From positions 21,334-85,333 of the forward strand of contig CAYWLQ010000003.1 of the NCBI GenBank assembly GCA_964458775.1: a stretch of 64,000 nucleotides of DNA. Reading direction: 5' to 3'. Each line of letters opens with the position of its first letter. The stretch's first letter is position 1. The stretch is from CAYWLQ01 sp964458775. Its GTDB lineage: Bacteria; Myxococcota_A; Polyangia; JAAYKL01. Positions 45,123-54,378 of the stretch are shown in pieces. The translations under genes were made by a program, and so were the position numbers. The notes beneath the pieces were generated by a model that had not been told where the DNA came from, did not search any database, and was given only the letters and a program-made list of their open reading frames with translations.

Positions 45123-48005
45123 TCAGCTGTGTTTTGATTTGTTTATGCGGCTGAAGGAGCGGCTTACCGGGAGTACTCTGGCGAGATATTCCCCTGTGTA
45201 GGAGTTTTTCGCGTGTACGATGTCTTCAGGAGTACCGGAGGCTACGATCTCTCCTCCTCCGTCCCCTCCTTCCGGACCGAGATCTATTACCCAGTCTGCA
45301 CATTTTATTACGTCAAGATTGTGCTCGATAACTATTACTGTGTCACCTTGATCGACCAGATTATCCAAAACCTCTATTAATTTTCTTACGTCATGTGCGT
45401 GGAGGCCTGTTGTCGGTTCGTCCAAAATATATAGAGTTTTGCCGTTGGATCTTCTGGATAACTCCTTAGACAGTTTAAGACGCTGAGCTTCTCCTCCCGA
45501 CAAGGTGGCAGCGCTTTGTCCCAGTTTTAGATATCCCAGACCGACCTGTCTTATTGTAGCAAGCTTGTCGCGTATTTTGGGATGATTCTCCAAAAACTCA
45601 AAGGCGTGATTAACGGTCATGTTAAGGATGTCGGCAATGTTTTTACCCTTATATCTTATTTCCAGGGTTTCTCGGTTATAGCGTTTGCCTCCGCAAACCT
45701 CGCATTCAACGTACATGTCGGGCATAAAGTTCATTTCAATTCTGATCAGACCGTCTCCTTGACACGCCTCACATCGACCGCCCTTAACGTTGAATGAATA
45801 GCGGCCGGCTTTATAACCTCTCATTTTGGATTCCGGCAATTCAGAAAAAAGGTCTCTTATTTGGGTAAATACCTGCGTAAATGTTGCCGGATTTGAACGC
45901 GGTGTGCGTCCTATCGGGTTTTGATCAACGTCGATTACCTTGTCTACAAGGTGAATACCTTCTACTTTGTCACATGCAATGTCAGTTGAAGTTGTTCGAT
46001 AGAATCTCTGTTTCAGAGCCGGTAAAAGCGTGTCACAAATCAGTGAGCTTTTTCCTGAACCTGACACACCGGTTACTGCCACTAAAAGCCCGAGAGGAAT
46101 ACGAACGTTGAGGTTTTTTAGATTGTTAGCTCTTGCACCTTTAATTACTAAAGTACGCGACTGGGAAAGCCTGCGCTTTCTGGGGATGTCGATATAATTT
46201 CTTCCAGACAGATATTTCCCGGTTAGAGATGACGGTTGTTTCATAATCTCCTTGGGTGTTCCCTGTCCTACAATCTGTCCGCCGGTACGGCCCGCTCCGG
46301 GACCCATATCAATTATGTGATCCGCTGCAAGTATGGTGTCAAAATCATGTTCCACAACAATAACGGTATTACCGTTGTTTTTAAGATCTTTAAGAGTTTC
46401 TATTAGTCGAGCGTTGTCGCGCTGATGCAGGCCGATAGAAGGTTCGTCCAGTACATACGTTACTCCCACCAAGGCGGATCCAATTTGAGTGGCCAGTCTT
46501 ATTCGTTGTGCTTCTCCTCCTGACAAGGTCGCACAAGTCCTGTCCAAAGTGGTGTAATCCAGTCCGACCCTTTCGAGAAAACAAAGTCTATTTCTAATTT
46601 CAAACAAAATGCGTTCAGCCACTTTAAGGTGTCTTTTGGAAAAAACAGCAGCATCAAAAAAAGATCTGCATTCCTTGATAGTCATGGCTGTAATTTCTGC
46701 AATGTTTTTCTCAGCGACAGTTACATTAAGACTTTCTTGACGAAGTCTGGCCCCCCCGCAGTCGCGGCACTTAACTTTGCTCATGTAGCGATGAAATTCG
46801 TCAGACAAAAAATCATGCTCGTCGTCACCGTTCTCGTCTCTTTTTCTTCGTTCATATTCTTTGCTGCGTCTTTCCAGATTGGGAACTATTCCTTCAAAAA
46901 CGCGCTTAAAAGAAAAGCTTCTGTCGTCTTTATCAACTGTAAATTCTACTTCTTCTTCAGTGCCGTTGAGCAGCAGTTCTCTGTGTTGCACAGACAAATC
47001 CTGCCAAGGTGCATTTATATCTATTCCGAACTTGACTGTAACAGCTTCTAATAGTTGTTGGTAATATGTGGAGTTTCTCTTTGACCAAGGAACAACCGCA
47101 CCTTCTCTAATAGAAAGCGAAGGATCCGGTACCAGATGTTCTTCATCAAAAAACATCATCTGTCCGAGCCCTCCGCAAGTTGGACATGCTCCAATCGGAT
47201 TGTTAAAAGAAAACAAAGCCGGTGAAAGGTCAGGAATTGCAACGTTGCATTCAATACAAGCATATTTATCAGTAAAGGTTAAATCGTTACCTTCAACCGG
47301 AGATATCACAACAATGCCGCCGGCCAGACCCAGCGCCAATTCTATGCTGTCAGCCAATCTGTTTCTAATTCCCGGTTCATTTACCAATCTGTCTATATAT
47401 ACGTCGAGATTGTGAGACTCTTTCTTGTCAATACGAATCTCATCACCTAGATCATAAACTTCGTCGTCAATAATCACTCTCACAAAGCCGTCGCGTTTAA
47501 AAGAAGCCAGCTCCTTTTTGAGATCGCCTTTCTTGTTGCGAATAACAGGTGCCAATACACTAAAACGTGCATTTTCTGGATATTCCATTACTCGATCTAC
47601 CATTTCGTCGATGGTCATTGTTGTAATGGGCTTTTTGCATTTGTAACAATGAGGAGAGCCGACGCGAGCAAACAGAAGCCTTAGGTAGTCATAAATTTCG
47701 GTTGCTGTTCCGACTGTGGATCTTGGATTTCGACCGGCCGAACGCTGGTCGATAGCAATTGTAGGAGATAGACCTTCGATAGACTCAACTTCAGGTTTAG
47801 CCATTTGATCCAAAAACTGCCTGGCGTACGGCGAAAGCGATTCTACATATCTGCGCTGTCCCTCCGCATAGATAGTGTCAAATGCCAAGGAAGATTTTCC
47901 GGATCCGGACGGGCCGGTAATTACCGTAATTTGACCTCTCGGAATATCAACATCAATATCCTTTAAATTGTGTGTACAGGCTTTACGTATCTTAATCGTT
48001 TGCAC
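45123..48005 (-). CDS. uvrA: Excinuclease ABC subunit A
   Basis: DNA damage recognition ATPase of nucleotide excision repair; it loads UvrB at lesions. The 960-residue protein has the usual two ABC modules: Walker A GPSGSGKSS near the N-terminus and GVSGSGKSS in the second half, signatures LSGGEAQRIRLA and LSGGEAQRLKLS, and Walker B LDEPSIGLHQRD and LDEPTTGLHAHD. Zinc sites are CYKC, CIEC/CPTC and the C-terminal CEAC/CEVC finger. Start is GTG 48003-48005 six bases after GAGAGGTAG. It ends 220 bases before the convergent gene at 44,903. No SOS box could be recognised upstream. Confidence 0.97.
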   Translation of the reverse strand: MQTIKIRKACTHNLKDIDVDIPRGQITVITGPSGSGKSSLAFDTIYAEGQRRYVESLSPYARQFLDQMAKPEVESIEGLSPTIAIDQRSAGRNPRSTVGTATEIYDYLRLLFARVGSPHCYKCKKPITTMTIDEMVDRVMEYPENARFSVLAPVIRNKKGDLKKELASFKRDGFVRVIIDDEVYDLGDEIRIDKKESHNLDVYIDRLVNEPGIRNRLADSIELALGLAGGIVVISPVEGNDLTFTDKYACIECNVAIPDLSPALFSFNNPIGACPTCGGLGQMMFFDEEHLVPDPSLSIREGAVVPWSKRNSTYYQQLLEAVTVKFGIDINAPWQDLSVQHRELLLNGTEEEVEFTVDKDDRSFSFKRVFEGIVPNLERRSKEYERRKRDENGDDEHDFLSDEFHRYMSKVKCRDCGGARLRQESLNVTVAEKNIAEITAMTIKECRSFFDAAVFSKRHLKVAERILFEIRNRLCFLERVGLDYTTLDRTCATLSGGEAQRIRLATQIGSALVGVTYVLDEPSIGLHQRDNARLIETLKDLKNNGNTVIVVEHDFDTILAADHIIDMGPGAGRTGGQIVGQGTPKEIMKQPSSLTGKYLSGRNYIDIPRKRRLSQSRTLVIKGARANNLKNLNVRIPLGLLVAVTGVSGSGKSSLICDTLLPALKQRFYRTTSTDIACDKVEGIHLVDKVIDVDQNPIGRTPRSNPATFTQVFTQIRDLFSELPESKMRGYKAGRYSFNVKGGRCEACQGDGLIRIEMNFMPDMYVECEVCGGKRYNRETLEIRYKGKNIADILNMTVNHAFEFLENHPKIRDKLATIRQVGLGYLKLGQSAATLSGGEAQRLKLSKELSRRSNGKTLYILDEPTTGLHAHDVRKLIEVLDNLVDQGDTVIVIEHNLDVIKCADWVIDLGPEGGDGGGEIVASGTPEDIVHAKNSYTGEYLARVLPVSRSFSRINKSKHS

Positions 48006-48390
48006 GACCTACCTCTCAAAAATCTCAAATTGTATTTTAATAATATGAACTGTTCTCTAAGCGTCGATCCTATAAACCTTAATTCCCACTGCCCAATAAC
48101 TCGTTTCTGACATAGGATCAAGCAGGTAAAAACAATATCGCCTACGCTTTTTTGTTATTTTAAGGTTTCTAATTGTTTCTAGTAGGTTACACTTCTTAAA
48201 AACGCCGGTGAAATGAAAGAAGGTTTAGTGTAATTGGATTTTAAAACGACTTTCTTGTTTTTAGGTCACTATTGTACAATATATCGAAGCGTCTGATAGA
48301 TCGCATTTAAAATCAGATGCTTTTTTTTACACCAATTTGCCAATGGAGTTCATTGTATCTATGATACGAGACACTACGAAAGGCTTGTCG
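48006..48390. other. Divergent spacer between uvrA and an MBL hydrolase
   Basis: 385 bases, AT-rich. An 8-bp inverted repeat, GATCCTAT (48066-48073) and ATAGGATC (48112-48119), brackets 38 bases. No gene, clear promoter or RNA is seen. Confidence 0.4.
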
Positions 48391-48984
48391 ATGCGTATTA
48401 ACTGTCTAGAAAAAAATTCTTCAAAATACAGCTCTAATGCTTATCTTATTCGAGGCGACAAAAACTGTCTGGAAGATGTTAATACCTTGATCGACACCGG
48501 TGTTGACGGAAGTGTTGTCGGCTTTGTGAGGTCTGTGTATACGGGTGTCGGAAAGAAACCTGTTGAACAAGTAATTCTTACTCACTGCCACTTTGACCAT
48601 ATCGGCGGTGTCAGCGCCGTCAAAGAGGAATTCAATGCATTGGTACTAGGATTCGGTCATAATCATCCTGTTGAGAAAACCCTACGTGACGGACAGGTCA
48701 TTCGTATAGGAGATCGTGACTGTACGATCATCCATTGCATTGAACATTCTAGTGATTCTGTTCTGGTCTATGAACCGCGAGAGGGCATTTTGTTTTCCGG
48801 AGACACACCTCTTGATATAAAAAGCGACGGCGGAGAATATCATAAGGCTTATCTCAAGGTCTTAGAACGCCTAATCAACTTTAATATATCTCTTATCTAT
48901 CCGGGACACGGACCGCCGATTGAAAAAGCTCATGAGGTAATATCGAGAACTTACAAAATAGTGAGTAACAGCAAATTAATCTGA
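48391..48984 (+). CDS. Metallo-beta-lactamase-fold hydrolase
   Basis: A 197-residue protein; ATG 48391 is eight bases after AAAGG, and the frame is open 54 bases upstream with no ribosome site. It has the metal motif THCHFDHIGG, a downstream His (HCIEHSSDS), the bridging Asp (FSGDTPLD) and the last His (YPGHGPP). The order and size match the glyoxalase II-like branch of the fold, binding two metals; the substrate is unknown. It ends one base before the stop of the convergent aminotransferase gene. Confidence 0.88.
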   Translation: MRINCLEKNSSKYSSNAYLIRGDKNCLEDVNTLIDTGVDGSVVGFVRSVYTGVGKKPVEQVILTHCHFDHIGGVSAVKEEFNALVLGFGHNHPVEKTLRDGQVIRIGDRDCTIIHCIEHSSDSVLVYEPREGILFSGDTPLDIKSDGGEYHKAYLKVLERLINFNISLIYPGHGPPIEKAHEVISRTYKIVSNSKLI

Positions 48985-48985
48985 G

Positions 48986-50947
48986 TCAGATGTTATTTTG
49001 CAACGAAAGAATCGATTCCTTAAACTTTGAACGCGATTGTTTAAGCGGTTTCTTTTTAACAATGTCGTTTATCGTCTCTATCAAAAGTTTTACATCATTT
49101 TCTGTGTTTTCTATACCGAAGCTAACTCTTGTCATCCCGGGAAGTTTTAGATTTGGAAAGATATAAACAATCAAATGTTGAAATTTCTGCAATGCAGAAC
49201 TCAAACGAAGAAGCTTTTTGATTGTCATGTGAGCACAATGACAACCGGCTCTGACACCTATGCCGGCGCGTTGAGCGAGTTCGTCTGCTATGCCGGTTGC
49301 CACGCGATTTTTTATATCAAAAACTATTACCCCGCCTTTATCGGCAAATTTCGGTGATGATAAGTCTCTTACTCCATAGACTGTAACTTCCTTGATGGCA
49401 GACAAACCCTTAAGGGCAAGAGCAGTCAGTTCGTGCTCCTTTTGCCGAATGTTTTCCATGCCCACTCGCTCAAGCAGTATCAGAGCTTTACCCAAGGAAG
49501 CTATTCCTACAGTATTTTCTTCACCAAGCTCTTTGATAAATGCTCGCTGTTCTTTATTGAAGCTGAGAATTCCCTGTTTAACTACGAGAGCTCCGGCACC
49601 GAAAGGCGCATAAACCTTGTGTCCCGAAAAAACAAAGTAGTCTGCATCCCAGTCAGATAGGCAAACGGAACGATGAGCTGCCATTTGTGCTCCGTCTACT
49701 AATAGTCTTGCTCCAAAGCGGTGTACAAGTTCTCCTATTTCTTTAATCGGATTATATGACCCAAGAACATTTGATGCTCCGCTCATCGCTACTAACATAA
49801 CTCTTTTATTACCGTGTCTATGTTCAAGATTGTATTCGACAAGAATGTTTTCAAGAGTTTGTAGATCTACAAAACCTTCATCATCCGTCTCAAATTGATA
49901 GGTTTCGGCTCCTGAAAATTTTCGCCATGGCAAGTCATTTGAAGTGTGTTCCATATCGGAGCAAAGCACAACAGGTTTGACATCATTTTGAGTCTTGAGT
50001 GAAAAGCTTTCGGCAGCCAGGTTTATTGCTTCAGTTGCATTGGCTGTAAATATTACTTCATATTCAGAAGAAGGCGCTCCGAGGGTTTGTGCACAAATCT
50101 CACGTACCGCAGCTGCTGCAGCAATGCTGTTATTTTTGCTCATATGAAGAGAGCTCGTGACGCTATCCCATACAGGAAGAAAGGTTCGAGTGCTTGCAGC
50201 ATTGTCAAGATTTACAAACGGACGATGTCCTTGCTCGGTAGGCACAAGAGTATTTGCGCCTATAACAGAGGATCTCAGACAATCTAGTAGCGTGTTACCG
50301 GAAACACCGTTGAAATCATTGTGAAACAGTTTTTCTATAATATCGGTCTCTTTGTTATGTTCCTTAGGGACTTCAAAAAAGATTTCGGACCCGTATTTTT
50401 TTGTAAGCTCCAGTGCCTTGCAAAATGTAACTATGTTTATTACCGAAGGCGTACCTGCTTCAAATAGGTCAGGTGAACGCGCCCAGGTAATTTGTTTTGT
50501 TGATACCAATCTTGCTGCGCCGCCTCCGGTATGCACAGGTTCTATTTTTGCCAGAGTCTTTTTTCTTGTTGCAATTGCAACGACTCCTAAGGCAAGGCCC
50601 AAATCCTTGCTGGACAATACATGTACATCGCTAAAACTTAGTTTTTTTGAGAGTATAAGTCCGATTCGAGGAGAACAGAAAATTACTTCATAACTGCGAG
50701 GATTGAGACCCAAATGCTTTAGAATTTTTTTTCTCGATAATTCATAAAGATTGGTTGTGATAATCGAATTGTATCCTGAACCGCGATGTACATTAGAATA
50801 GGCGGTTAGAGCTGAGAACATAAATTCTTTCAACTCAGCAAAGGCTGTTTCTGAATTTTCGGATGATGAATGGTTGCAGGTTTTTTGGTCTTGTAGGTCG
50901 ACTAAGGTCACATCATAAGCATTGCTTAATATATGATTGTTTTGCAT
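48986..50947 (-). CDS. Class V aminotransferase/cysteine desulfurase-like protein with an extra shortened N-terminal copy
   Basis: A 653-residue protein (start ATG 50945-50947; AAGGAA upstream). Residues about 250-640 form a full SufS/CsdA-type PLP enzyme: NLDNAASTRTFLPVW, TANATEAINLAAES, HTSNDLPWR, VDGAQMAAHRSV, Lys444 (SGHKVYAPFGAG) and Cys571 in RAGCHCAHM, as in enzymes that remove sulfur from cysteine. Residues 30-220 repeat pieces of the same fold: YSNVHRGSGYNSIITTN like the enzyme's start and FEAGTPSVINIVTF like its later FEAGTP loop, but the middle with the PLP lysine is missing. So it looks like an internal duplication with one half reduced to a structural or regulatory domain. Sulfur donor activity is likely but not shown. 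Confidence 0.82.
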   Translation of the reverse strand: MQNNHILSNAYDVTLVDLQDQKTCNHSSSENSETAFAELKEFMFSALTAYSNVHRGSGYNSIITTNLYELSRKKILKHLGLNPRSYEVIFCSPRIGLILSKKLSFSDVHVLSSKDLGLALGVVAIATRKKTLAKIEPVHTGGGAARLVSTKQITWARSPDLFEAGTPSVINIVTFCKALELTKKYGSEIFFEVPKEHNKETDIIEKLFHNDFNGVSGNTLLDCLRSSVIGANTLVPTEQGHRPFVNLDNAASTRTFLPVWDSVTSSLHMSKNNSIAAAAAVREICAQTLGAPSSEYEVIFTANATEAINLAAESFSLKTQNDVKPVVLCSDMEHTSNDLPWRKFSGAETYQFETDDEGFVDLQTLENILVEYNLEHRHGNKRVMLVAMSGASNVLGSYNPIKEIGELVHRFGARLLVDGAQMAAHRSVCLSDWDADYFVFSGHKVYAPFGAGALVVKQGILSFNKEQRAFIKELGEENTVGIASLGKALILLERVGMENIRQKEHELTALALKGLSAIKEVTVYGVRDLSSPKFADKGGVIVFDIKNRVATGIADELAQRAGIGVRAGCHCAHMTIKKLLRLSSALQKFQHLIVYIFPNLKLPGMTRVSFGIENTENDVKLLIETINDIVKKKPLKQSRSKFKESILSLQNNI

Positions 50948-51141
50948 TATAACCGTTTCCTTCAATAAAGAATAAACATACCTCGTTCTGTGAGAGCAAT
51001 AGGTAGTTTAATAAGTAGTCGAAGGAGATTACCTGTTTATTTCAAAAAAAAATTTTTATTTCCTTAAATAATCGTTGGTGATAAACGAGGCGCTATACAG
51101 AGCGGAAAACGCTTTGTTTTTTTCCAATCTACTCAGATACA

Positions 51142-52533
51142 ATGACTAAAAATCACGAAAATATATTGGTGTTGGGTTTGGGAGGAGTCGGATATTATCT
51201 TTCCAAACGATTGACTTACGAAGGTCATGCTTTAACGGTAATAGAACCGGATGCAGATCTTATTAGGGCCGCTGACGATGAAGTTGATGCAAGACTCATT
51301 CAGGGAGATGCCATGAACTTCGCATGTTGGCAGGATGTCGGGGCAAAAGATATTGATTACCTAATTGCTGTAACCGACAGTGATGCTGTGAATATTATGG
51401 CGTGCATAATTGCCGACAAAGCCGGTGTGAAAAAAAAGATAGCACGTGTACGTACCATGGAGCTTTGGAAAAAAGACTCTTTGCTTCACACAGATGACTT
51501 AAAGATAGATTTGATTATTAGGCCGGAAGAGCTTGCTGCTCAAGAAATTGCGCGCTTGATGAAAATACGAACGGGCAATGTTGTAATAGATATAGCTGAC
51601 GGGCAAATGCAGCTTATGGCAACACGTATTGACGAGCGCTCGTTTCTTGCTCATCAGAAAATCAAAGATATCTCTCAAATGCACGATGATTTTAGGTTTC
51701 GCATCGTAGCGATAGTGAGAGACTCCAATACTATTATTCCGGGCGGCGAACACGAGCTTTTACCTCAAGATCAAGCCTTTATTCTTTCCCGTCGCGAAGA
51801 TCTGTCCAGTCTGATGTTGTTAGCCGGTGTTCCAAAGCAAAAAGGACATCGCGTTCTAATTGTCGGCGGAGGACTGACGGGCCGACGTGTTGCAGAGCTT
51901 CTGAGTGAAGATTTTCCGGTAAAGCTTATTGAGCAGAACTCGCATAGAGCCCAACTTTTATCTTATGAACTAAAAAAGACAGAAATATTTAATGGCGACG
52001 GCTCCGATGCAGACACTTTAGTTAATGCCGGAGTGCTCAATACTGATACTGTTATTACAGCCACAGGTGACAACGAAACCAATATAATGACCAGTGTTCT
52101 GGCCAAGCATCTTATTCGAAATCAATCCGGCGAGCTGCACGGAAAAGAAGCCAAAGCGGTTACTCTCGTTAAAAGAGAGGAATACCTGACAATAGCATCC
52201 TCTATCGGTTCGGATATTGTGCTCAACAAGAACGTTCTCGCCGGCAATGAGATACTCAAATACATACGTCGCGGCAAAATGCTTGCAATGGCCCATTTGC
52301 ACGGTTTCGAAGCTGAGGTGGTTGAGTTGGTTGCTGACAAAGGAGCGCCTATTACACAAAAACCGCTCTATCAACTTAACGGCTTGAAAGGAAACATTAT
52401 TATAGGGGCAATAAACAGGGAAGGAAAATGGGAGATAGCAGTAGGAAGCACTCATGTTCATCCTGGAGATCGGATTGTCGGAGTTTGCACCTCAAAGAAT
52501 TTACCCAGTCTTCAGAAATTAATTCTGAAATGA
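51142..52533 (+). CDS. trkA: Trk potassium transporter NAD-binding subunit
   Basis: Cytoplasmic gating subunit of the TrkAH potassium uptake system. The 463-residue protein has two RCK halves, each with a Rossmann fold (ILVLGLGGVGYYLSKRL; VLIVGGGLTGRRVAELL) followed by a TrkA_C domain (ERSFLAHQKIKDIS; DKGAPITQKPLYQLNGLKGN). Doubled RCK is the E. coli TrkA layout. trkH follows with 21 bases between stop and start. Confidence 0.95.
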   Translation: MTKNHENILVLGLGGVGYYLSKRLTYEGHALTVIEPDADLIRAADDEVDARLIQGDAMNFACWQDVGAKDIDYLIAVTDSDAVNIMACIIADKAGVKKKIARVRTMELWKKDSLLHTDDLKIDLIIRPEELAAQEIARLMKIRTGNVVIDIADGQMQLMATRIDERSFLAHQKIKDISQMHDDFRFRIVAIVRDSNTIIPGGEHELLPQDQAFILSRREDLSSLMLLAGVPKQKGHRVLIVGGGLTGRRVAELLSEDFPVKLIEQNSHRAQLLSYELKKTEIFNGDGSDADTLVNAGVLNTDTVITATGDNETNIMTSVLAKHLIRNQSGELHGKEAKAVTLVKREEYLTIASSIGSDIVLNKNVLAGNEILKYIRRGKMLAMAHLHGFEAEVVELVADKGAPITQKPLYQLNGLKGNIIIGAINREGKWEIAVGSTHVHPGDRIVGVCTSKNLPSLQKLILK

Positions 52534-52554
52534 GCGCTTTCCCGTGAGGTGTTT

Positions 52555-54018
52555 ATGTCTATGAACTATCGTTCTATAGCACGTGTCATAGGAACACTGT
52601 TTCTTGTTACGGCGGGATCAATGCTTTTGCCCGTTCTGGTTTGTTTGTTCTATGAGGGCGAAAATGATCTTTCATCTATTTTAATTTCAATTGCGATAAC
52701 TGTCGGCTTGGGCGCTCCGTTGTTTTTGCTCTTTAGAAACAATACCGACCTTCATATTCGAGATGCCTTTGTTATTGCAACATTCGGGTGGATATTTATT
52801 TCTGCTGTTTCAGCGCTGCCGTTTATGATTCACGGCTCTATTCCGTCTTTCACCGATGCTTTTTTTGAAATGATGTCAGGTTATACCACCACCGGAGCAA
52901 CTATTTTAACCGACATCGAAGCACTTCCCCACGGATTGTTATTTTGGCGCAGTGAAACCCATCTATTAGGAGGTATGGGATTTTTAACTTTAACAATTTT
53001 CTTTTTACCTCAAGGAATGGGAGGGCTTCGTATTTTTCGTGCCGAGTCCAGCCCCGGACAGGTAATTACTAAAGATAAGTTCACTCCGAGAAACAAAGAT
53101 GCCATGATGTATCTTTGGATTATATATCTAACCTTAAATGTCTTGCAGATATTATTTTTGTGTGCCGGGGGAATGTCTTTGTTTGATTCTCTTTGTCATG
53201 CATTCGGTACAGTCTCAACCTCAGGATACTCAACATATAACGCGAGCATCGCATACTATAACAATGCATATTTCGATTGGGTTTTTTGCATCTTCATGTT
53301 TTTGGGGGGCTTACCGTTCCTTATATATTACCATTTGGTGCGAGCTGAATGGAGGATTTTTAAGGGTAATACCGAACTCACCTGGTATTTGGGTTTTGTG
53401 GTTTGCTTTTCGCTAACTATTGCATGGATTTTATGGAAAGAAGAAACTTACGGTCTTGTTGATTCTTTACGTTATTCGACCTTTCAGGTGCTTTCTTTGC
53501 TTACCACAACCGGTTTTACTACTGCTGACTATGAGCTTTGGCCTTATGCCGCGCAAATGTTTTTGTTTGCGGTTTGCTTTATCGGACCTTGTGCCGGGTC
53601 AACGGGCAGCGGCATTAAGGTTGTGCATTACGTAATAATTTGGAAATTCATGGTCGGTGCCGTTAAGAAAATGTTTTTTCAACCGCTGGCAGTGTTTTCG
53701 GTAAGGGTAAATGAGCATCCTATTGATCAATCAACAATCAATTTGGCAGTTTGTTACTTTATCTTAAATATTTTTTTCGTGCTCGGAGGGGGCTGCTTTA
53801 TGGTTTTGGTTGATGATATGGATTATCTATCCGGCATGAGCTCAGTAATCGCTACTCTTATGAATATAGGTCCGGGTTTCGGCGAGATCGGTCCGACCGA
53901 TAATTTTGCTCACATCTCTGCTGTCGGAAAGTGGTTTCTGTCGTTTAACATGCTGGTAGGCAGGTTGGAAATGTTTTCGGTCTTAGTGCTGTTCTATCCG
54001 TCATTCTGGAGGAAGTAG
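52555..54018 (+). CDS. trkH: Trk potassium transporter membrane subunit
   Basis: Ion-conducting subunit, 487 residues, four pore-loop repeats. Selectivity-filter strands include TTTGATI (SGYTTTGATILTD), TVSTSGYSTYN, TTTGFTTADY and MNIGPGFGEIGP, each with the filter Gly. ATG 52555 is five bases after GAGG; GTG 52549 is two codons upstream. It is coupled to trkA, which gates it with NAD(H) or ATP. Confidence 0.95.
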   Translation: MSMNYRSIARVIGTLFLVTAGSMLLPVLVCLFYEGENDLSSILISIAITVGLGAPLFLLFRNNTDLHIRDAFVIATFGWIFISAVSALPFMIHGSIPSFTDAFFEMMSGYTTTGATILTDIEALPHGLLFWRSETHLLGGMGFLTLTIFFLPQGMGGLRIFRAESSPGQVITKDKFTPRNKDAMMYLWIIYLTLNVLQILFLCAGGMSLFDSLCHAFGTVSTSGYSTYNASIAYYNNAYFDWVFCIFMFLGGLPFLIYYHLVRAEWRIFKGNTELTWYLGFVVCFSLTIAWILWKEETYGLVDSLRYSTFQVLSLLTTTGFTTADYELWPYAAQMFLFAVCFIGPCAGSTGSGIKVVHYVIIWKFMVGAVKKMFFQPLAVFSVRVNEHPIDQSTINLAVCYFILNIFFVLGGGCFMVLVDDMDYLSGMSSVIATLMNIGPGFGEIGPTDNFAHISAVGKWFLSFNMLVGRLEMFSVLVLFYPSFWRK

Positions 54019-54078
54019 CTTGAAACGGTTGTAGTTGAACTGTAAACTATTTGCACAAGGTGATTGAAAGGGATTCAG

Positions 54079-54332
54079 ATGGAACAGCATATTAAAGAAA
54101 TCGAATCATTTTTGTCAGGAGTTACTGCGTGAAACCGAAACCGACACATCTTATGCGATGATACATCAAGGGATGCCTGTTGACCGTTGGGGATAAAGAC
54201 CTGCAAAAAACATTGGATGGATTCAAAGCGGTTCGTATGCAGATTCTAGCAAGACAGAGAGGTATCGCCTTTTATGATTTGAAGGACATAATAGAGGAGG
54301 GGAGGCAATGATATCGAAAGAGGGAGGACTTT
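54079..54332 (+). pseudogene. Decayed antitoxin-like small gene with downstream gene start
   Basis: Three consecutive pieces in three frames read as one small protein: ATG 54079 gives MEQHIKEIESFLS and then a stop; in frame 2 QELLRETETDTSYAMIHQG continues to RW and a stop; in frame 3 DKDLQKTLDGFKAVRMQIL continues to EEGRQ and stop (54309-54311). One frameshift is at the GGGG run 54189-54192. The joined product would be about 85 residues, ending in an RHH-free helical antitoxin-like pattern. A good ribosome site (GGAGG) and an ATG at 54308 follow but that second frame stops after eight codons, so the partner gene is lost too. It looks like a dead toxin-antitoxin pair. Confidence 0.55.
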
Positions 54333-54378
54333 AATATCCTTTGGTATTCAAAGTTGAGTTTGCCTAACTAAACAATAC

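Noticed and set aside
48030..48060. GAACTGTTC upstream of uvrA as an SOS box
   Set aside because: Too short and of the wrong spacing for the LexA sites I know.
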